From assembly GCF_016785185.1 (NCBI RefSeq), contig NZ_JAEKDY010000012.1: 48,687 bases of DNA; one strand, given 5' to 3'. Below are positions 7,642 to 16,962 of this stretch, in pieces. The first letter of the stretch is position 1. Each line of letters begins with the position of its first letter. The position numbers and the translations under genes are program-made. Under the pieces are notes generated by a model, which saw only the letters and a list, made by a program, of their open reading frames with translations, searched no databases and was not told the origin of the DNA. The stretch is from Heyndrickxia sporothermodurans (GTDB lineage Bacteria; Bacillota; Bacilli; Bacillales; Bacillaceae_C).

Positions 7642-10446
7642 TTAAAACCATTTCTCAACAATTTCAATGATTTCTTTTAGCGATGCATGTTTAACAGGAA
7701 TTTTTGGTATTGATTGTAAAAAGGCTTTACCATACTTTGTTGTATCTATCCTTCGGTCGAATACGATAACAATTCCTTTATCAGTATCTCTTCTAATTAG
7801 TCGTCCAAAACCTTGTTTAAAACGAATGACGGCTTCCGGTAGTGAATAAGCCGTAAAAGGATTTTTCCCTTCCGCAGTTAACGCTTTGCTTTTTGCCCAT
7901 ATATAAGGTTCGTCAGGAGGTGAAAAAGGCAGCCTTACGATGACTAAACATGATAAATCTTCTCCAGGTATATCTACGCCTTCCCAAAAACTATTTGTCC
8001 CGAATAAGATCGCTTTCTCAAATCGTTGGAAATTCTTAATTAGCCTCGTTCGACTTCCTGCTGTAATCCCTTGAGCGATTAAGACAAAATCTTCTAACAG
8101 TCCACTTTCTTTCATAAAATTATGTGTTTGTCTTAACATTTCATTTGCGGTGAATAAGACAAGCATTCTCCCTTTTGTTGCTTGTGCAATAGCAATTAAA
8201 TGACTAGAGATTGACTCTGCATATTCCTTTGAGGAAACATGAAGTATTTCCGGTACATCATTCGGAATAATCAACTTGGTCATTTCTTTATAGTGAAATG
8301 GAGAAGGTATTTGCTTTTTCACAAGATGTTCTAAATGATTCAGCCCTAATTCATTTTCGAAAAAGCTAAAAGAGTTATTTACCGTTAATGTTGCTGAAGT
8401 GAGAATCGTACTCTTCTTTTTTGAAAAAAATGCAGTCCCTAATTGATTTTTAACAGAAATTGATTGAGATTGAACGGTAATACTATTGGGAATAGCTTTT
8501 ACATCCCCTTCAATCCAGTATACATGATCATTTGATTGTTGAATTAAAAGCATTTGTATTGTCTTTTGCAATTCATGAAATTCGTTCATAATGTTATAAA
8601 TTTCTTCAACAAACGCTTTTTCTTTCTCATTTAATTTCTCACTTATTCGTTTTAAACTTGTTAGTCGCCCATTTATAGACGAATTTATTTCGTTAATTGT
8701 TGCAATTATTTTCTCTGCACAATATTTAACCGGTTGCCACTTGCTTTCATCCATCCATTTATTTACTAGACGTATTTGTGTTTTTGCCTGGGTACCTTGT
8801 TTATTACGTTCAAACATCCATCTATCCGCTATACCTAAAAATAATTCATCTATACTTCTTTCCAATTCAATAATGGAGAAATCAAGTTCAAAAGCGGGTG
8901 TTTTGGGAGTGATTTTATTTGAATCAATTAGCTTTTCTAACTGAAAAAAGGCTTGTTTTTTTTCAAATGCCCCTAATTTACTACATAAATATTTACAAGG
9001 AATGTATTCTAGTTTTTTCCCGAAAAAATGTCTTGCGCACTTTTCGAAATGATGAGCCTCATCAATAATTACGTAGTCAAATGTGCGAAAAAGGGATGAT
9101 TCTTGTTTAAAATCTATAAGCATCATGGCATGATTAGTAATGACTAAATCAGCATTTTCCGCTTCTTTCCTTGCATTTAAATAAAAATCTCTTGAAACCC
9201 AAGGATCCTTATCTTTTAAATGCCAACCACCTTGTTTAATTCGGTTCCAAAATAATTTTCCTCCGCTTGAAAGGTTAATTTCATCTATATCGCCTGTCTC
9301 AGTATTTAGAAGCCATACTAATATTTGCATTTTCGAGAGTATTTCATCATACTGTGTGTCTTCATCGTGTAAGGATTGTTCGAACATAAATAAATTTATG
9401 TAATGTTGTCTTCCCTTTAATAAAACTGTTTTAAACGCAAATGGAAGCATATTCTCCAGCTTCTTAATTTCATTTTGCAATAATTGTTCCTGTAATTGAA
9501 CTGTATATGTACTAATTAGAATCGGTTTATTTTCTTGAACACTTTGATACAAGCTTGGAAGTAAATATGCTAGAGATTTTCCTACCCCGGTTCCCGCTTC
9601 GATTAAGGCCGTTTTTTTCAAACGTAAAGACTCATATACGATGTCCATCATTTCAAACTGTCCGTCCCTAACCTCAAAGTGCTTTATCGTTTGAGACAAC
9701 AATTTTTCTTTTTCATTCGGACTAATGGGATATTCGTATCTTTCACGATAATTTCTTTCGATATGTTTTTTCTTTTTTTTACGTAATGCAATTCCTCTAT
9801 AAACTTCTAAATGTTCCGGTAAATTTTCTATATGCTTTTTCTTTCGATGGAGGATCGCCTCAAACAATACTTCTATATCACTTTTCAAACCAACAGCTAG
9901 CAGGGATAATTGTTCAAGTGTTATAAGCGGTAATTCTTTAGCAAAATTAATACAATGCAAAAGAAGTTTCGCTGTGACAAATGCATCACTATCTGCTTGA
10001 TGTGGTCTTTCATGGTGAATAGAAAAACTTTCGGTCAAATCAAAAAGCTTAAAGCTGTCAGAAGACGGAAATAATACCCTCGAAAGCTCTACTGTATCGA
10101 TAGTAAGTCCAACAAATTCCGAACGCCCAATTCTTTTAAATTCTTCTTGTAAAAAAGATAAATCAAATAATACATTATGGGCTACGAATATACTTCCTTC
10201 TAATATTTTCAACAAATCATCAGCGATTTCTTCGAATAAAGGGGCATCCTTTACCATTTCATCATTTATTCCTGTTAACTCTTCAATAAATACAGGAATC
10301 GATGTACATGGATTAACAAAAGTAGTATATTGATCAACAATCTGCTCGTTTTCAACGATAATAGCTGCTATTTGAATTATCCGATCGCCTTTCTTTGATG
10401 AGTTTCCTGTTGTTTCTATATCTATTACAACAAAACGATTTGTCAT
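7642..10446 (-). CDS. dinG: DinG-family 3'-5' exonuclease/helicase-like protein
   Basis: 934 residues. The N-terminal DEDDh exonuclease domain shows DIETTG (9-14), AHNVLFDLSFL and HQADSDA (about 156-161). The helicase-like part has Walker A EAGTGVGKS (283-291) and DEAH (462-465). The KGRQHYINL segment lacks the Cys residues of the iron-sulfur cluster found in XPD-type DinG; in B. subtilis this protein acts mainly as a 3'-5' exonuclease. The ATG at 10446 follows AAGGTGAT; the 7 extra upstream codons are unlikely to be used. Downstream neighbours are ypmA/ypmB/aspB as in B. subtilis. Confidence 0.93.
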   Translation of the reverse strand: MTNRFVVIDIETTGNSSKKGDRIIQIAAIIVENEQIVDQYTTFVNPCTSIPVFIEELTGINDEMVKDAPLFEEIADDLLKILEGSIFVAHNVLFDLSFLQEEFKRIGRSEFVGLTIDTVELSRVLFPSSDSFKLFDLTESFSIHHERPHQADSDAFVTAKLLLHCINFAKELPLITLEQLSLLAVGLKSDIEVLFEAILHRKKKHIENLPEHLEVYRGIALRKKKKKHIERNYRERYEYPISPNEKEKLLSQTIKHFEVRDGQFEMMDIVYESLRLKKTALIEAGTGVGKSLAYLLPSLYQSVQENKPILISTYTVQLQEQLLQNEIKKLENMLPFAFKTVLLKGRQHYINLFMFEQSLHDEDTQYDEILSKMQILVWLLNTETGDIDEINLSSGGKLFWNRIKQGGWHLKDKDPWVSRDFYLNARKEAENADLVITNHAMMLIDFKQESSLFRTFDYVIIDEAHHFEKCARHFFGKKLEYIPCKYLCSKLGAFEKKQAFFQLEKLIDSNKITPKTPAFELDFSIIELERSIDELFLGIADRWMFERNKQGTQAKTQIRLVNKWMDESKWQPVKYCAEKIIATINEINSSINGRLTSLKRISEKLNEKEKAFVEEIYNIMNEFHELQKTIQMLLIQQSNDHVYWIEGDVKAIPNSITVQSQSISVKNQLGTAFFSKKKSTILTSATLTVNNSFSFFENELGLNHLEHLVKKQIPSPFHYKEMTKLIIPNDVPEILHVSSKEYAESISSHLIAIAQATKGRMLVLFTANEMLRQTHNFMKESGLLEDFVLIAQGITAGSRTRLIKNFQRFEKAILFGTNSFWEGVDIPGEDLSCLVIVRLPFSPPDEPYIWAKSKALTAEGKNPFTAYSLPEAVIRFKQGFGRLIRRDTDKGIVIVFDRRIDTTKYGKAFLQSIPKIPVKHASLKEIIEIVEKWF

Positions 10447-10474
10447 TAAAATCACCTTACGTCTCAAACATTAT

Positions 10475-10504
10475 TTTATAAGTCTACCATAAAAGGCTTT
10501 ACAA
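10475..10504 (-). promoter_or_regulatory. Probable sigma-A promoter for dinG
   Basis: On the minus strand TTGTAA (10504-10499) is separated by 18 bp from TATAAA (10480-10475), about 30 bp ahead of the dinG start. Confidence 0.45.
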
Positions 10505-10520
10505 TACACTTTTAATAAAA

Positions 10521-10560
10521 AGGCAAAAAACCGTATCGAAGGATGATACGGTTTTGCTTT
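10521..10560 (-). terminator. Terminator of the panBCD operon
   Basis: Perfect 11-bp stem AAAACCGTATC (10527-10537) / GATACGGTTTT (10545-10555), with a T-rich tail on the minus strand. It is just behind the panD stop codon. Confidence 0.9.
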
Positions 10561-10563
10561 TAT

Positions 10564-10947
10564 TTATAAAATAGTTGCTTCAGGTTCATATGAAATCATT
10601 TGTGTAATCCGATTATTTTCATCAAGTAAGGCAATTTTTGGTTGATGGGTTTTTACATTTTCCTCTTGGACGAGTGCATATGAGATGATAATGACAATAT
10701 CTCCGGTGTGAACTAGTCTTGCTGCAGCTCCATTTAGACAAATGACACCGCTTCCGCGCATACCGGGTATGATATATGTTTCAAATCTAGCACCATTATT
10801 ATTATTAACAATTTGAACTTTTTCATTTGCGACCATACCTACTGCATCTAGTATATCTTCATCGATGGTTATACTTCCTACGTAATTTAAATTTGCTTCC
10901 GTAACCGTTGCTCGATGGATTTTTCCGTTCATCATCGTGCGAAACAT
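10564..10947 (-). CDS. panD: Aspartate 1-decarboxylase
   Basis: 127 residues, a pyruvoyl enzyme that makes beta-alanine for pantothenate. The self-cleavage site Gly24-Ser25 is visible in NYVGSITID; Ser25 becomes the pyruvoyl group. It is the last gene of panB-panC-panD, 14 bp after panC, with AAAGGAGGAAAC before the ATG. Confidence 0.97.
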   Translation of the reverse strand: MFRTMMNGKIHRATVTEANLNYVGSITIDEDILDAVGMVANEKVQIVNNNNGARFETYIIPGMRGSGVICLNGAAARLVHTGDIVIIISYALVQEENVKTHQPKIALLDENNRITQMISYEPEATIL

Positions 10948-10961
10948 AAAGTTTCCTCCTT

Positions 10962-11813
10962 TTACTGCTCTAATTCCATAATGATGTTATCGATTAACCT
11001 TGCTTTGGAAAATTTCACCGCTAGAGCAATGATAACTTTACCATGAATGTTTGCTATTGGTTCGAGTGCGGGGTATGAGTATATTTCTATATAATCAATT
11101 ATTCCACTTGTATTTTTTTGTATATATTCTTTTATTTTTTCTCTTATTTTTGCCGGAGATTTTTCACCGTTCAAAATAACATTTTTCGCCAGTTCTAAGC
11201 TTTTATATAATGCAGGCGCCTCACGTCTTTCATCAACTGACAAGTATACATTTCTAGAACTTTTCGCTAATCCATCTTTTTCTCTTACAGTTTCGACTGC
11301 CACGATTTCAATAGGGAAAAAATAATCGTGTACGAGTCCCTCAACAACTGCTATTTGCTGGGCATCTTTCTTCCCAAAATAAGCCTTATCAGGGATAACG
11401 ATATGGAATAATTTTGATAAAACGGTGATAACTCCGTCAAAATGACCTTCACGGCTTTTTCCACAAAGAACATTTGTCCTTTTCATTACCGACAGTTGGT
11501 TTCCCATTTCATTTGGATACATTTCATCTACAGATGGGGCGAATAGATAATTTACACCCGCGTTTTCTGCCAAACGTCGATCTCGTTCAAAATCCCTCGG
11601 ATACGTTTCGAAATCTTCGTTAGGTCCAAATTGGGTAGGGTTTACAAAAATACTCATGATCGTAATATCATTGTCCTGTTTTGCTTTCTTTACTAAGGAG
11701 AGATGACCTTCATGTAAAAATCCCATTGTAGGAACAAATCCAATTGTCTTTGCTTTATATTTGTGATTTTTTACAATTCGGTTCATCTCTACCCTATCGG
11801 TAATTACTTCCAT
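10962..11813 (-). CDS. panC: Pantothenate synthetase
   Basis: 283 residues. It ligates pantoate and beta-alanine using ATP. The nucleotidyltransferase signature PTMGFLHEGHLSLV (28-41, HxGH), FVNPTQFGPNEDF and the KSxR-type loop (LAKSSRNVYLS) are all present. The ATG lies one base after the panB stop codon, and its Shine-Dalgarno (GGAGGAAAAT) is inside the end of panB. Confidence 0.97.
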   Translation of the reverse strand: MEVITDRVEMNRIVKNHKYKAKTIGFVPTMGFLHEGHLSLVKKAKQDNDITIMSIFVNPTQFGPNEDFETYPRDFERDRRLAENAGVNYLFAPSVDEMYPNEMGNQLSVMKRTNVLCGKSREGHFDGVITVLSKLFHIVIPDKAYFGKKDAQQIAVVEGLVHDYFFPIEIVAVETVREKDGLAKSSRNVYLSVDERREAPALYKSLELAKNVILNGEKSPAKIREKIKEYIQKNTSGIIDYIEIYSYPALEPIANIHGKVIIALAVKFSKARLIDNIIMELEQ

Positions 11814-11814
11814 T

Positions 11815-12648
11815 TTATTTTCCTCCGTATAATGTCGACAATTCTTCTTGTTTCATCGTAAAGGTTTGTTTTTCTTCCGGAAATTGTAAAGATTTTACTT
11901 CTCGGACGTATTCTTTTAATCCTTTGCTAATTAATTCATTCGCATCTGCATAAGTTTTTACAAATTTCGGCACTCGATCGACACCTAATTTGACCAAGTC
12001 ATGAAAAACTAACACTTGCCCATCAACATCTGCACCTGCTCCAATGCCTATGACAGGAATAGAAAGCCGCTTGCTTACTTCTTTCGCTAACTGTTTCGGA
12101 ACACATTCCAAAACTAAGGCAAATGCACCAGCTTCTTCACATTTTAAGGCATCTTCGATTAATTGATTTGCTGCCTCTGCTGTTTTTCCTTGCACTTTAT
12201 ATCCGCCTAAAACACCGACAGTTTGTGGAGTTAATCCGAGATGTGCCATAACAGGTATTCCAGAAGTAGTAAGCGCTTCAATCATTTGAATAACATTACC
12301 GCCACCTTCCACTTTAACAGCATTTGCTTCTCCATCTTGAATAATATTTGCCGCTGCTGTTAACGTCGCTTCACGGTTTAAATGGTAGGTCATAAATGGC
12401 ATATCAGTAACGATAAATGTCGACTTCGCTCCCCGTTTTACCGCTTTCGTATGGTGAATCATATCATTTATCGTAACGGGTACTGTAGAATCATATCCTA
12501 GCACAACCATACCTAATGAGTCGCCGACGAGAATGATATCAACACCTGATTCTTCTGATAATTTTGCTGTAGGAAAATCATATGCTGTAACCATCGCAAT
12601 TTTTTCGTTCGTTTCTTTCATTTTCAAAAAATCAGTCGTTTGTTTCAT
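11815..12648 (-). CDS. panB: 3-methyl-2-oxobutanoate hydroxymethyltransferase
   Basis: 277 residues from the ATG at 12648, preceded by GGAGGAAAAAGC; an in-frame ATG 36 bases upstream is less well placed. It transfers hydroxymethyl from methylene-tetrahydrofolate to 2-oxoisovalerate, giving ketopantoate. Family motifs: TAYDFPTAKL, VGDSLGMV, and the metal/catalytic region VKVEGG with a later LECVP. It is the first gene of the pan operon. Confidence 0.96.
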   Translation of the reverse strand: MKQTTDFLKMKETNEKIAMVTAYDFPTAKLSEESGVDIILVGDSLGMVVLGYDSTVPVTINDMIHHTKAVKRGAKSTFIVTDMPFMTYHLNREATLTAAANIIQDGEANAVKVEGGGNVIQMIEALTTSGIPVMAHLGLTPQTVGVLGGYKVQGKTAEAANQLIEDALKCEEAGAFALVLECVPKQLAKEVSKRLSIPVIGIGAGADVDGQVLVFHDLVKLGVDRVPKFVKTYADANELISKGLKEYVREVKSLQFPEEKQTFTMKQEELSTLYGGK

Positions 12649-12705
12649 GCTTTTTCCTCCTTTTTTGTCAATACATGACTTCATAAGAAAGTAGCTTGAA
12701 CAAAT

Positions 12706-12889
12706 GCGACCTTGCTTTATAGGTTAAGGATTGGGTACTTATTTTTTCATTAATTTTAAGCAAAAAGGAGTCCTTCCGACCGGCAGAAGGACCCCTTTAT
12801 CATACACATTAAATCTCGACCCTCCGTCCCCGTCCATAACGGATCAAGGCAGAATACTATGAAATTAATAACATTTAAAGCAAGGTGCA
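12706..12889. repeat. Candidate intergenic repeat/MITE-like element with terminal inverted repeats
   Basis: An 11-bp perfect inverted repeat, ACCTTGCTTTA (12709-12719) and TAAAGCAAGGT (12876-12886), with partial extension on both sides (TGC outside, GTTA inside), bounds about 180 bp lying wholly in the 300-bp gap between birA and panB. Its GC-rich core (about 12812-12850) and the terminator hairpin inside it contrast with the AT-rich surroundings. It holds no credible gene. Whether it recurs elsewhere cannot be seen from one window. Confidence 0.45.
12764..12798 (-). terminator. Terminator of the ypjD-birA operon
   Basis: Stem AAAGG-a-GTCCTTC (12764-12776) pairs with GAAGGAC-c-CCTTT (12786-12798), one internal mismatch, 9-nt loop. 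It is followed on the minus strand by TTTTTG. It lies about 150 bp after the birA stop, inside the candidate repeat element. Confidence 0.8.
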
Positions 12890-12948
12890 GTTCCAATGGA
12901 TACTACCCAATAAAAGTATATCAAAAAAAATATATTGTAACTATCATT

Positions 12949-13932
12949 TTATTTCTTAATTTCGATATCCGCTGAATATATTTCATGAATTATACCAGCA
13001 TCATCTTCAATTTTTAATATTCCTTCATTTGTAATCCCTATTGCTCTTCCAGCAATTTCTCCCGTTACCGTACGGGCAATTATCTCTTTACCAATACTAA
13101 TGGCATAGCTTTCCCATAAAATTTTAAGGGGAGCAAACCCTTTTTCCAAATATACATGATAATATTTTTCTATTTTCATTAAAATGCATTGTATCAGTTT
13201 TGCGCGAGTAATTTTTCGACCGCTTTCAATCGCTAATGATGTAGCTATGGATTGAAGCTCATCCGGAAAATCCGATAATTGTTGATTAACGTTAATACCA
13301 ATCCCTATTATAATCGAATCAATTTTGTCAACATCCGCTTGTAATTCAGTTAAAATCCCCGTCACTTTTTTTCCATTTATCAATATATCATTGGGCCATT
13401 TAATTTCCGGTAGTACATTCGTCAATTCCTCTATTGCCTGAACAACAGCTATAGCTGCGATTAGAGTAAATTGAGGAGCTTTTTGTGGAGAAAGGTTAGG
13501 TCTTAAAACAATACTCATCCATACGCCTGTGTATTTTGGTGAGTACCAATGTCTTGTCAACCGGCCTCTGCCATTTTTTTGTTCCTCTGCAATGACGATT
13601 GTTCCTTCTGGACAGCCCTCCTGGGATAGTTTATGCGCTACCTTTTGGGTGGAATCGGTTGAATCTAAATAATGGATTGAATGACCAAGAAATTTTGTGT
13701 TAAGGCCAAGTCTAATTTCATTTTCCGATACACGATCTTCAGTTGAAACGATTCTGTATCCTTTTTTTCGGACAGCCTCTAATTCAAAGCCTTCTTTTCG
13801 TAATTCCTCAATATGCTTCCAAATTGCAGTCCTTGAGCAACCTAAAATATCTGCTAGCGCTTGTCCTGATAAAAATTCTCCATTTGCTTCTGTAAAAGCT
13901 TCTAGCAATCGTTTTCTTGTTGGAGATTGCAC
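12949..13932 (-). CDS. birA: Biotin-protein ligase / biotin operon repressor
   Basis: 327 residues. An N-terminal winged helix-turn-helix (about 5-60, with CSRTAIWKHIEELRKEG) is followed by the ligase domain with GRGR (121-124), KWPNDILINGKKVTGILTE and a C-terminal SH3-like part. It makes biotinyl-AMP, biotinylates carboxylases and represses biotin genes. I favour the GTG at 13932 (GGGGTGG 8 bp upstream) over the GTG at 13944, which overlaps that ribosome binding site. The start overlaps the 3' end of cca by 31 bp. Confidence 0.94.
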   Translation of the reverse strand: MQSPTRKRLLEAFTEANGEFLSGQALADILGCSRTAIWKHIEELRKEGFELEAVRKKGYRIVSTEDRVSENEIRLGLNTKFLGHSIHYLDSTDSTQKVAHKLSQEGCPEGTIVIAEEQKNGRGRLTRHWYSPKYTGVWMSIVLRPNLSPQKAPQFTLIAAIAVVQAIEELTNVLPEIKWPNDILINGKKVTGILTELQADVDKIDSIIIGIGINVNQQLSDFPDELQSIATSLAIESGRKITRAKLIQCILMKIEKYYHVYLEKGFAPLKILWESYAISIGKEIIARTVTGEIAGRAIGITNEGILKIEDDAGIIHEIYSADIEIKK

Positions 13933-15110
13933 GTTAGAATCCACCCCTTTATTGCTTTCTTTTCATTAGCAACTATTTTTAACACTACAGCCTTTTCAAT
14001 CATTTCTAATGCTTGCTTAATCCATGGTCCTCTGGGACGTTCAAACCATGTCATTAAATCAGTACCCGTCACTTTCAATTCTTCTCGCTTTTGGATAGGC
14101 ATTGACAAAAATATTTCATTAATCTTTTGTTCGATATTTTCGTCTGATTGTTTTTGGATCATTTGATAGACCGATTCTACATCTATTGAAATTTCTTTCG
14201 TTGCCTGATAGAGCGAATATACGGTCCATTCCTCTTGCAACCTTTTATGTAAAAAAAACAATGCTTTTGATAAATAGTTGATTTTCTTTGTAGGCATTCT
14301 CCATGATTTTAGAAAACTAGTTGGGTTATTCGTTTTTGAAAGAAAAAGCAACAATAACCATACTTGATTTTCCGATAAGTGATCAATTTCCCATTTTTGA
14401 AGGCAAGGAAAAAGGTCTTTATGATGTTTCAATTCCGGTAAATAGTTCCACAAATCACATTCGTATAAAAATCGAAGTGCTTGTTTTTTATTTTTCCCTT
14501 GAAAAAGTTTTGTACATTCTTGCAAAATACGTTCAACTGCAATATGTTGCAAAAGTGGCGCATTTGCTTTAATTGCCAGCTTCGTTTCATGTTCTAAGGA
14601 AAAGCTTAACTGGCTTACAAATCGGATTGCCCGCATCATTCTTAACGCGTCCTCATGAAATCGCTCATTTGCTTTGCCGACACACTCAATCACGCGATTT
14701 TTAAGAGCAAGGCGTCCGTGAAACGGGTCAATGATTTCACCATGTATATTCATTGCGATCGCATTCATTGTAAAATCTCGTCGTTTCAAATCTTCTGTTA
14801 AAGATCGAATAAATCTCACTTTTTCCGGTCGGCGATGATCGATATATTCAGATTCAGATCTGAAGGTTGTCACCTCGTAACCTTTTCCTTTGTAAATGAC
14901 TAATATTGTTCCGTGTTCAATACCTGTATCAATCGTTACAGAAAAAATGTTTTTTACTTCCTCGGGTGTTGCTGAAGTAGCAATATCAACATCAGCAATG
15001 GAACGATTCAATAAATAATCACGGACGGAGCCACCAACAAAATACGCTTCAAAACGTTGTTCTTCTAATTTTTGAATAATTGGCTTAGCACTTAGGAATG
15101 GTTCTTTCAT
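13902..15110 (-). CDS. cca: CCA-adding tRNA nucleotidyltransferase
   Basis: 402 residues, class II CCA-adding enzyme. It adds or repairs the 3' CCA of tRNA. GGSVRD (26-31) and the catalytic DVD (40-42) lie in the head domain; RRDFTMNAIAM and the RxxR-type RFxSQLSF region follow. Its ATG overlaps the bshA stop by 4 bases, so it is translationally coupled within the ypjD-birA operon. Confidence 0.95.
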   Translation of the reverse strand: MKEPFLSAKPIIQKLEEQRFEAYFVGGSVRDYLLNRSIADVDIATSATPEEVKNIFSVTIDTGIEHGTILVIYKGKGYEVTTFRSESEYIDHRRPEKVRFIRSLTEDLKRRDFTMNAIAMNIHGEIIDPFHGRLALKNRVIECVGKANERFHEDALRMMRAIRFVSQLSFSLEHETKLAIKANAPLLQHIAVERILQECTKLFQGKNKKQALRFLYECDLWNYLPELKHHKDLFPCLQKWEIDHLSENQVWLLLLFLSKTNNPTSFLKSWRMPTKKINYLSKALFFLHKRLQEEWTVYSLYQATKEISIDVESVYQMIQKQSDENIEQKINEIFLSMPIQKREELKVTGTDLMTWFERPRGPWIKQALEMIEKAVVLKIVANEKKAIKGWILTCNLQQENDC

Positions 15111-16261
15111 TCCATTCCCACCTTTTCATTTTCTAATTTAAGGTGATAATAGATTGCTTCATATTGATTTACAATTTTTTTGGATAGAAACCTGGTATGT
15201 ACACTTTCTAGTGCATTTTGAGAAAATTGTTGATGACGTTTTTCATCCATTAATAGTGTAATTGCTCGATCTGCCATCGCATCGATATCGCCTAATTCAC
15301 AAATAAACCCATTATATTTATCTGTTATTACTTCGGGAATTCCTCCTATATTTGTCCCTATACATGGAACACCGCAGGCCATTGCTTCTAACGCGACTAA
15401 TCCAAAGCTTTCTTTTTGTGATAACAACAACATTAAATCACTGATCGAATACAATTCTTCTAAGCTGTCTTGCTTTCCTAACAATAAAACATGCTCACTT
15501 AAGTTTAATTCTTGAACAAGTTTACAAATAATCGTCATTTCAGGGCCATCTCCAACAAGAAGTAATTTTGCCGGGATACGCTCTTTTACTTTAGCGAACA
15601 TTTTAACAACATCTGGAACTCTTTTTACTTGACGAAAATTTGATACATGAATTAACACCTTTTCATCAGAAGAAATACCATATTCCGATTTCAAATGTGT
15701 CGAATCCATTTTTTTATATATTCTTTCATCAATAAAATTATAAACAGTATCTATGTACTTATTGGGCTGGATTAATTCATTTGTTTGCTGTACTAATGAA
15801 TTAGAAACAGCGGTAACATAATCGGATTGCTCAATGCCGAAACGTATTGCTTCTGTTAACGATGGATCATAACCTAAGACCGTAATATCTGTACCATGAA
15901 GTGTGGTAACAATTTTCACATTTGTTCCAGCCATTTGTTTTGCTAATATGGCACAAACTGCATGTGGCATTGCATAATGGACATGAAGAATATCTAATTT
16001 TTCTCTTTTTATCACTTCGGCCATTTTACTTGCCAATGCTATATCATACGGAGGATATTGAAAAACAGCATACTGATTTACCTCTACTTGATGAAAGTAA
16101 ATATTGTGATACATTTTATTCAATCGAAACGGTATACTTGATGTGATAAAATGAATTTCGTGACCTCTTTCAGCTAGAAATTTCCCTAATTCAGTGGCAA
16201 TGACACCTGATCCTCCTACAGTAGGATAACAAGTGATACCTATTTTTAACTTTTTATTCAT
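15107..16261 (-). CDS. bshA: N-acetyl-alpha-D-glucosaminyl L-malate synthase
   Basis: 384 residues, GT4 glycosyltransferase that performs the first step of bacillithiol synthesis (UDP-GlcNAc plus L-malate). The N-terminal CYPTVGGSGVIATELG is characteristic of BshA. The C-terminal nucleotide-sugar motif appears as ESFGLVALEAMACGVPCIG. It overlaps bshB1 upstream and cca downstream by 4 bases each. Confidence 0.95.
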   Translation of the reverse strand: MNKKLKIGITCYPTVGGSGVIATELGKFLAERGHEIHFITSSIPFRLNKMYHNIYFHQVEVNQYAVFQYPPYDIALASKMAEVIKREKLDILHVHYAMPHAVCAILAKQMAGTNVKIVTTLHGTDITVLGYDPSLTEAIRFGIEQSDYVTAVSNSLVQQTNELIQPNKYIDTVYNFIDERIYKKMDSTHLKSEYGISSDEKVLIHVSNFRQVKRVPDVVKMFAKVKERIPAKLLLVGDGPEMTIICKLVQELNLSEHVLLLGKQDSLEELYSISDLMLLLSQKESFGLVALEAMACGVPCIGTNIGGIPEVITDKYNGFICELGDIDAMADRAITLLMDEKRHQQFSQNALESVHTRFLSKKIVNQYEAIYYHLKLENEKVGME

Positions 16262-16962
16262 TCACCAAACACATCCATATTTAATAATAAAGGTTTTGTA
16301 GCTTTAAATCCCTCGGCAAAAGGTACTCCCACCTCTTTTCCGAACATTCTTTCCCTAGCTTTCACACTTTCAATATACCCTTCTGTTAGAGGTGTTTTAA
16401 CGCCATTGTCCATTTGAACAAATTGGCTTTGATAGGCATGCAAACTTGCAATTTTGTGTTCCATAAAAGGAGTGATATCAATAACAAAATCCGGTTTATG
16501 AAATCCATTAATCATATAATAGAATAAATTTTTTGCCTTATGTGCCTCTAATGAGCCAGTTGTAAATTTCCGAATACCGGCTGAAAATACAGCTTCTTTC
16601 ACAAGCTGTGCACAATTCCCATGATCCGGATGTCTATCTTCAAAATAAGGGGCAAAAATAATAGATGGTTTGTATGTGCGAATAATTTCTACAATCATTT
16701 GTATATGATCGTTATTTATGTAAAGGCCGCGATCCGGTATTGTAAGAGATACTCTCTCTTTTACCCCTAACATGTTTGCTGCCTCATAGGCTTCTTTTTT
16801 TCTATTTTCAACTGTTCCATTTGAAGATAATTCTGCTTCAGTTAAGTCACAAATGACAACTGATTTTCCTTCTGAAGACCATTTTGCGATGGATGCTCCC
16901 ATTCCAATTTCAACATCATCTGCGTGGGCCCCAAACGCAAGAATATCTATTGTATTATTCAT
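16258..16962 (-). CDS. bshB1: Bacillithiol biosynthesis deacetylase BshB1
   Basis: 234 residues, LmbE/PIG-L zinc deacetylase. It removes the acetyl group from GlcNAc-malate, the second bacillithiol step. The zinc motif AHADD (12-16) and the later HPDH are present. The ATG at 16962 follows GAGGTG and overlaps the mgsA stop in the string ATGAATAA; a GTG 12 bases earlier lies in the ribosome binding site and is unlikely. bshA follows directly. Confidence 0.95.
   Translation of the reverse strand: MNNTIDILAFGAHADDVEIGMGASIAKWSSEGKSVVICDLTEAELSSNGTVENRKKEAYEAANMLGVKERVSLTIPDRGLYINNDHIQMIVEIIRTYKPSIIFAPYFEDRHPDHGNCAQLVKEAVFSAGIRKFTTGSLEAHKAKNLFYYMINGFHKPDFVIDITPFMEHKIASLHAYQSQFVQMDNGVKTPLTEGYIESVKARERMFGKEVGVPFAEGFKATKPLLLNMDVFGE

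Noticed and set aside
7642..10446. dinG as a nuclease-helicase fusion of new type
   Set aside because: The exonuclease-DinG fusion without an iron-sulfur cluster is the normal form in Bacillus and relatives.
12649..12948. The birA-panB gap considered as a riboswitch for pantothenate genes
   Set aside because: The hairpin is a plain terminator for the upstream operon, and there is no alternative antiterminator structure that I can see; a repeat element fits better.
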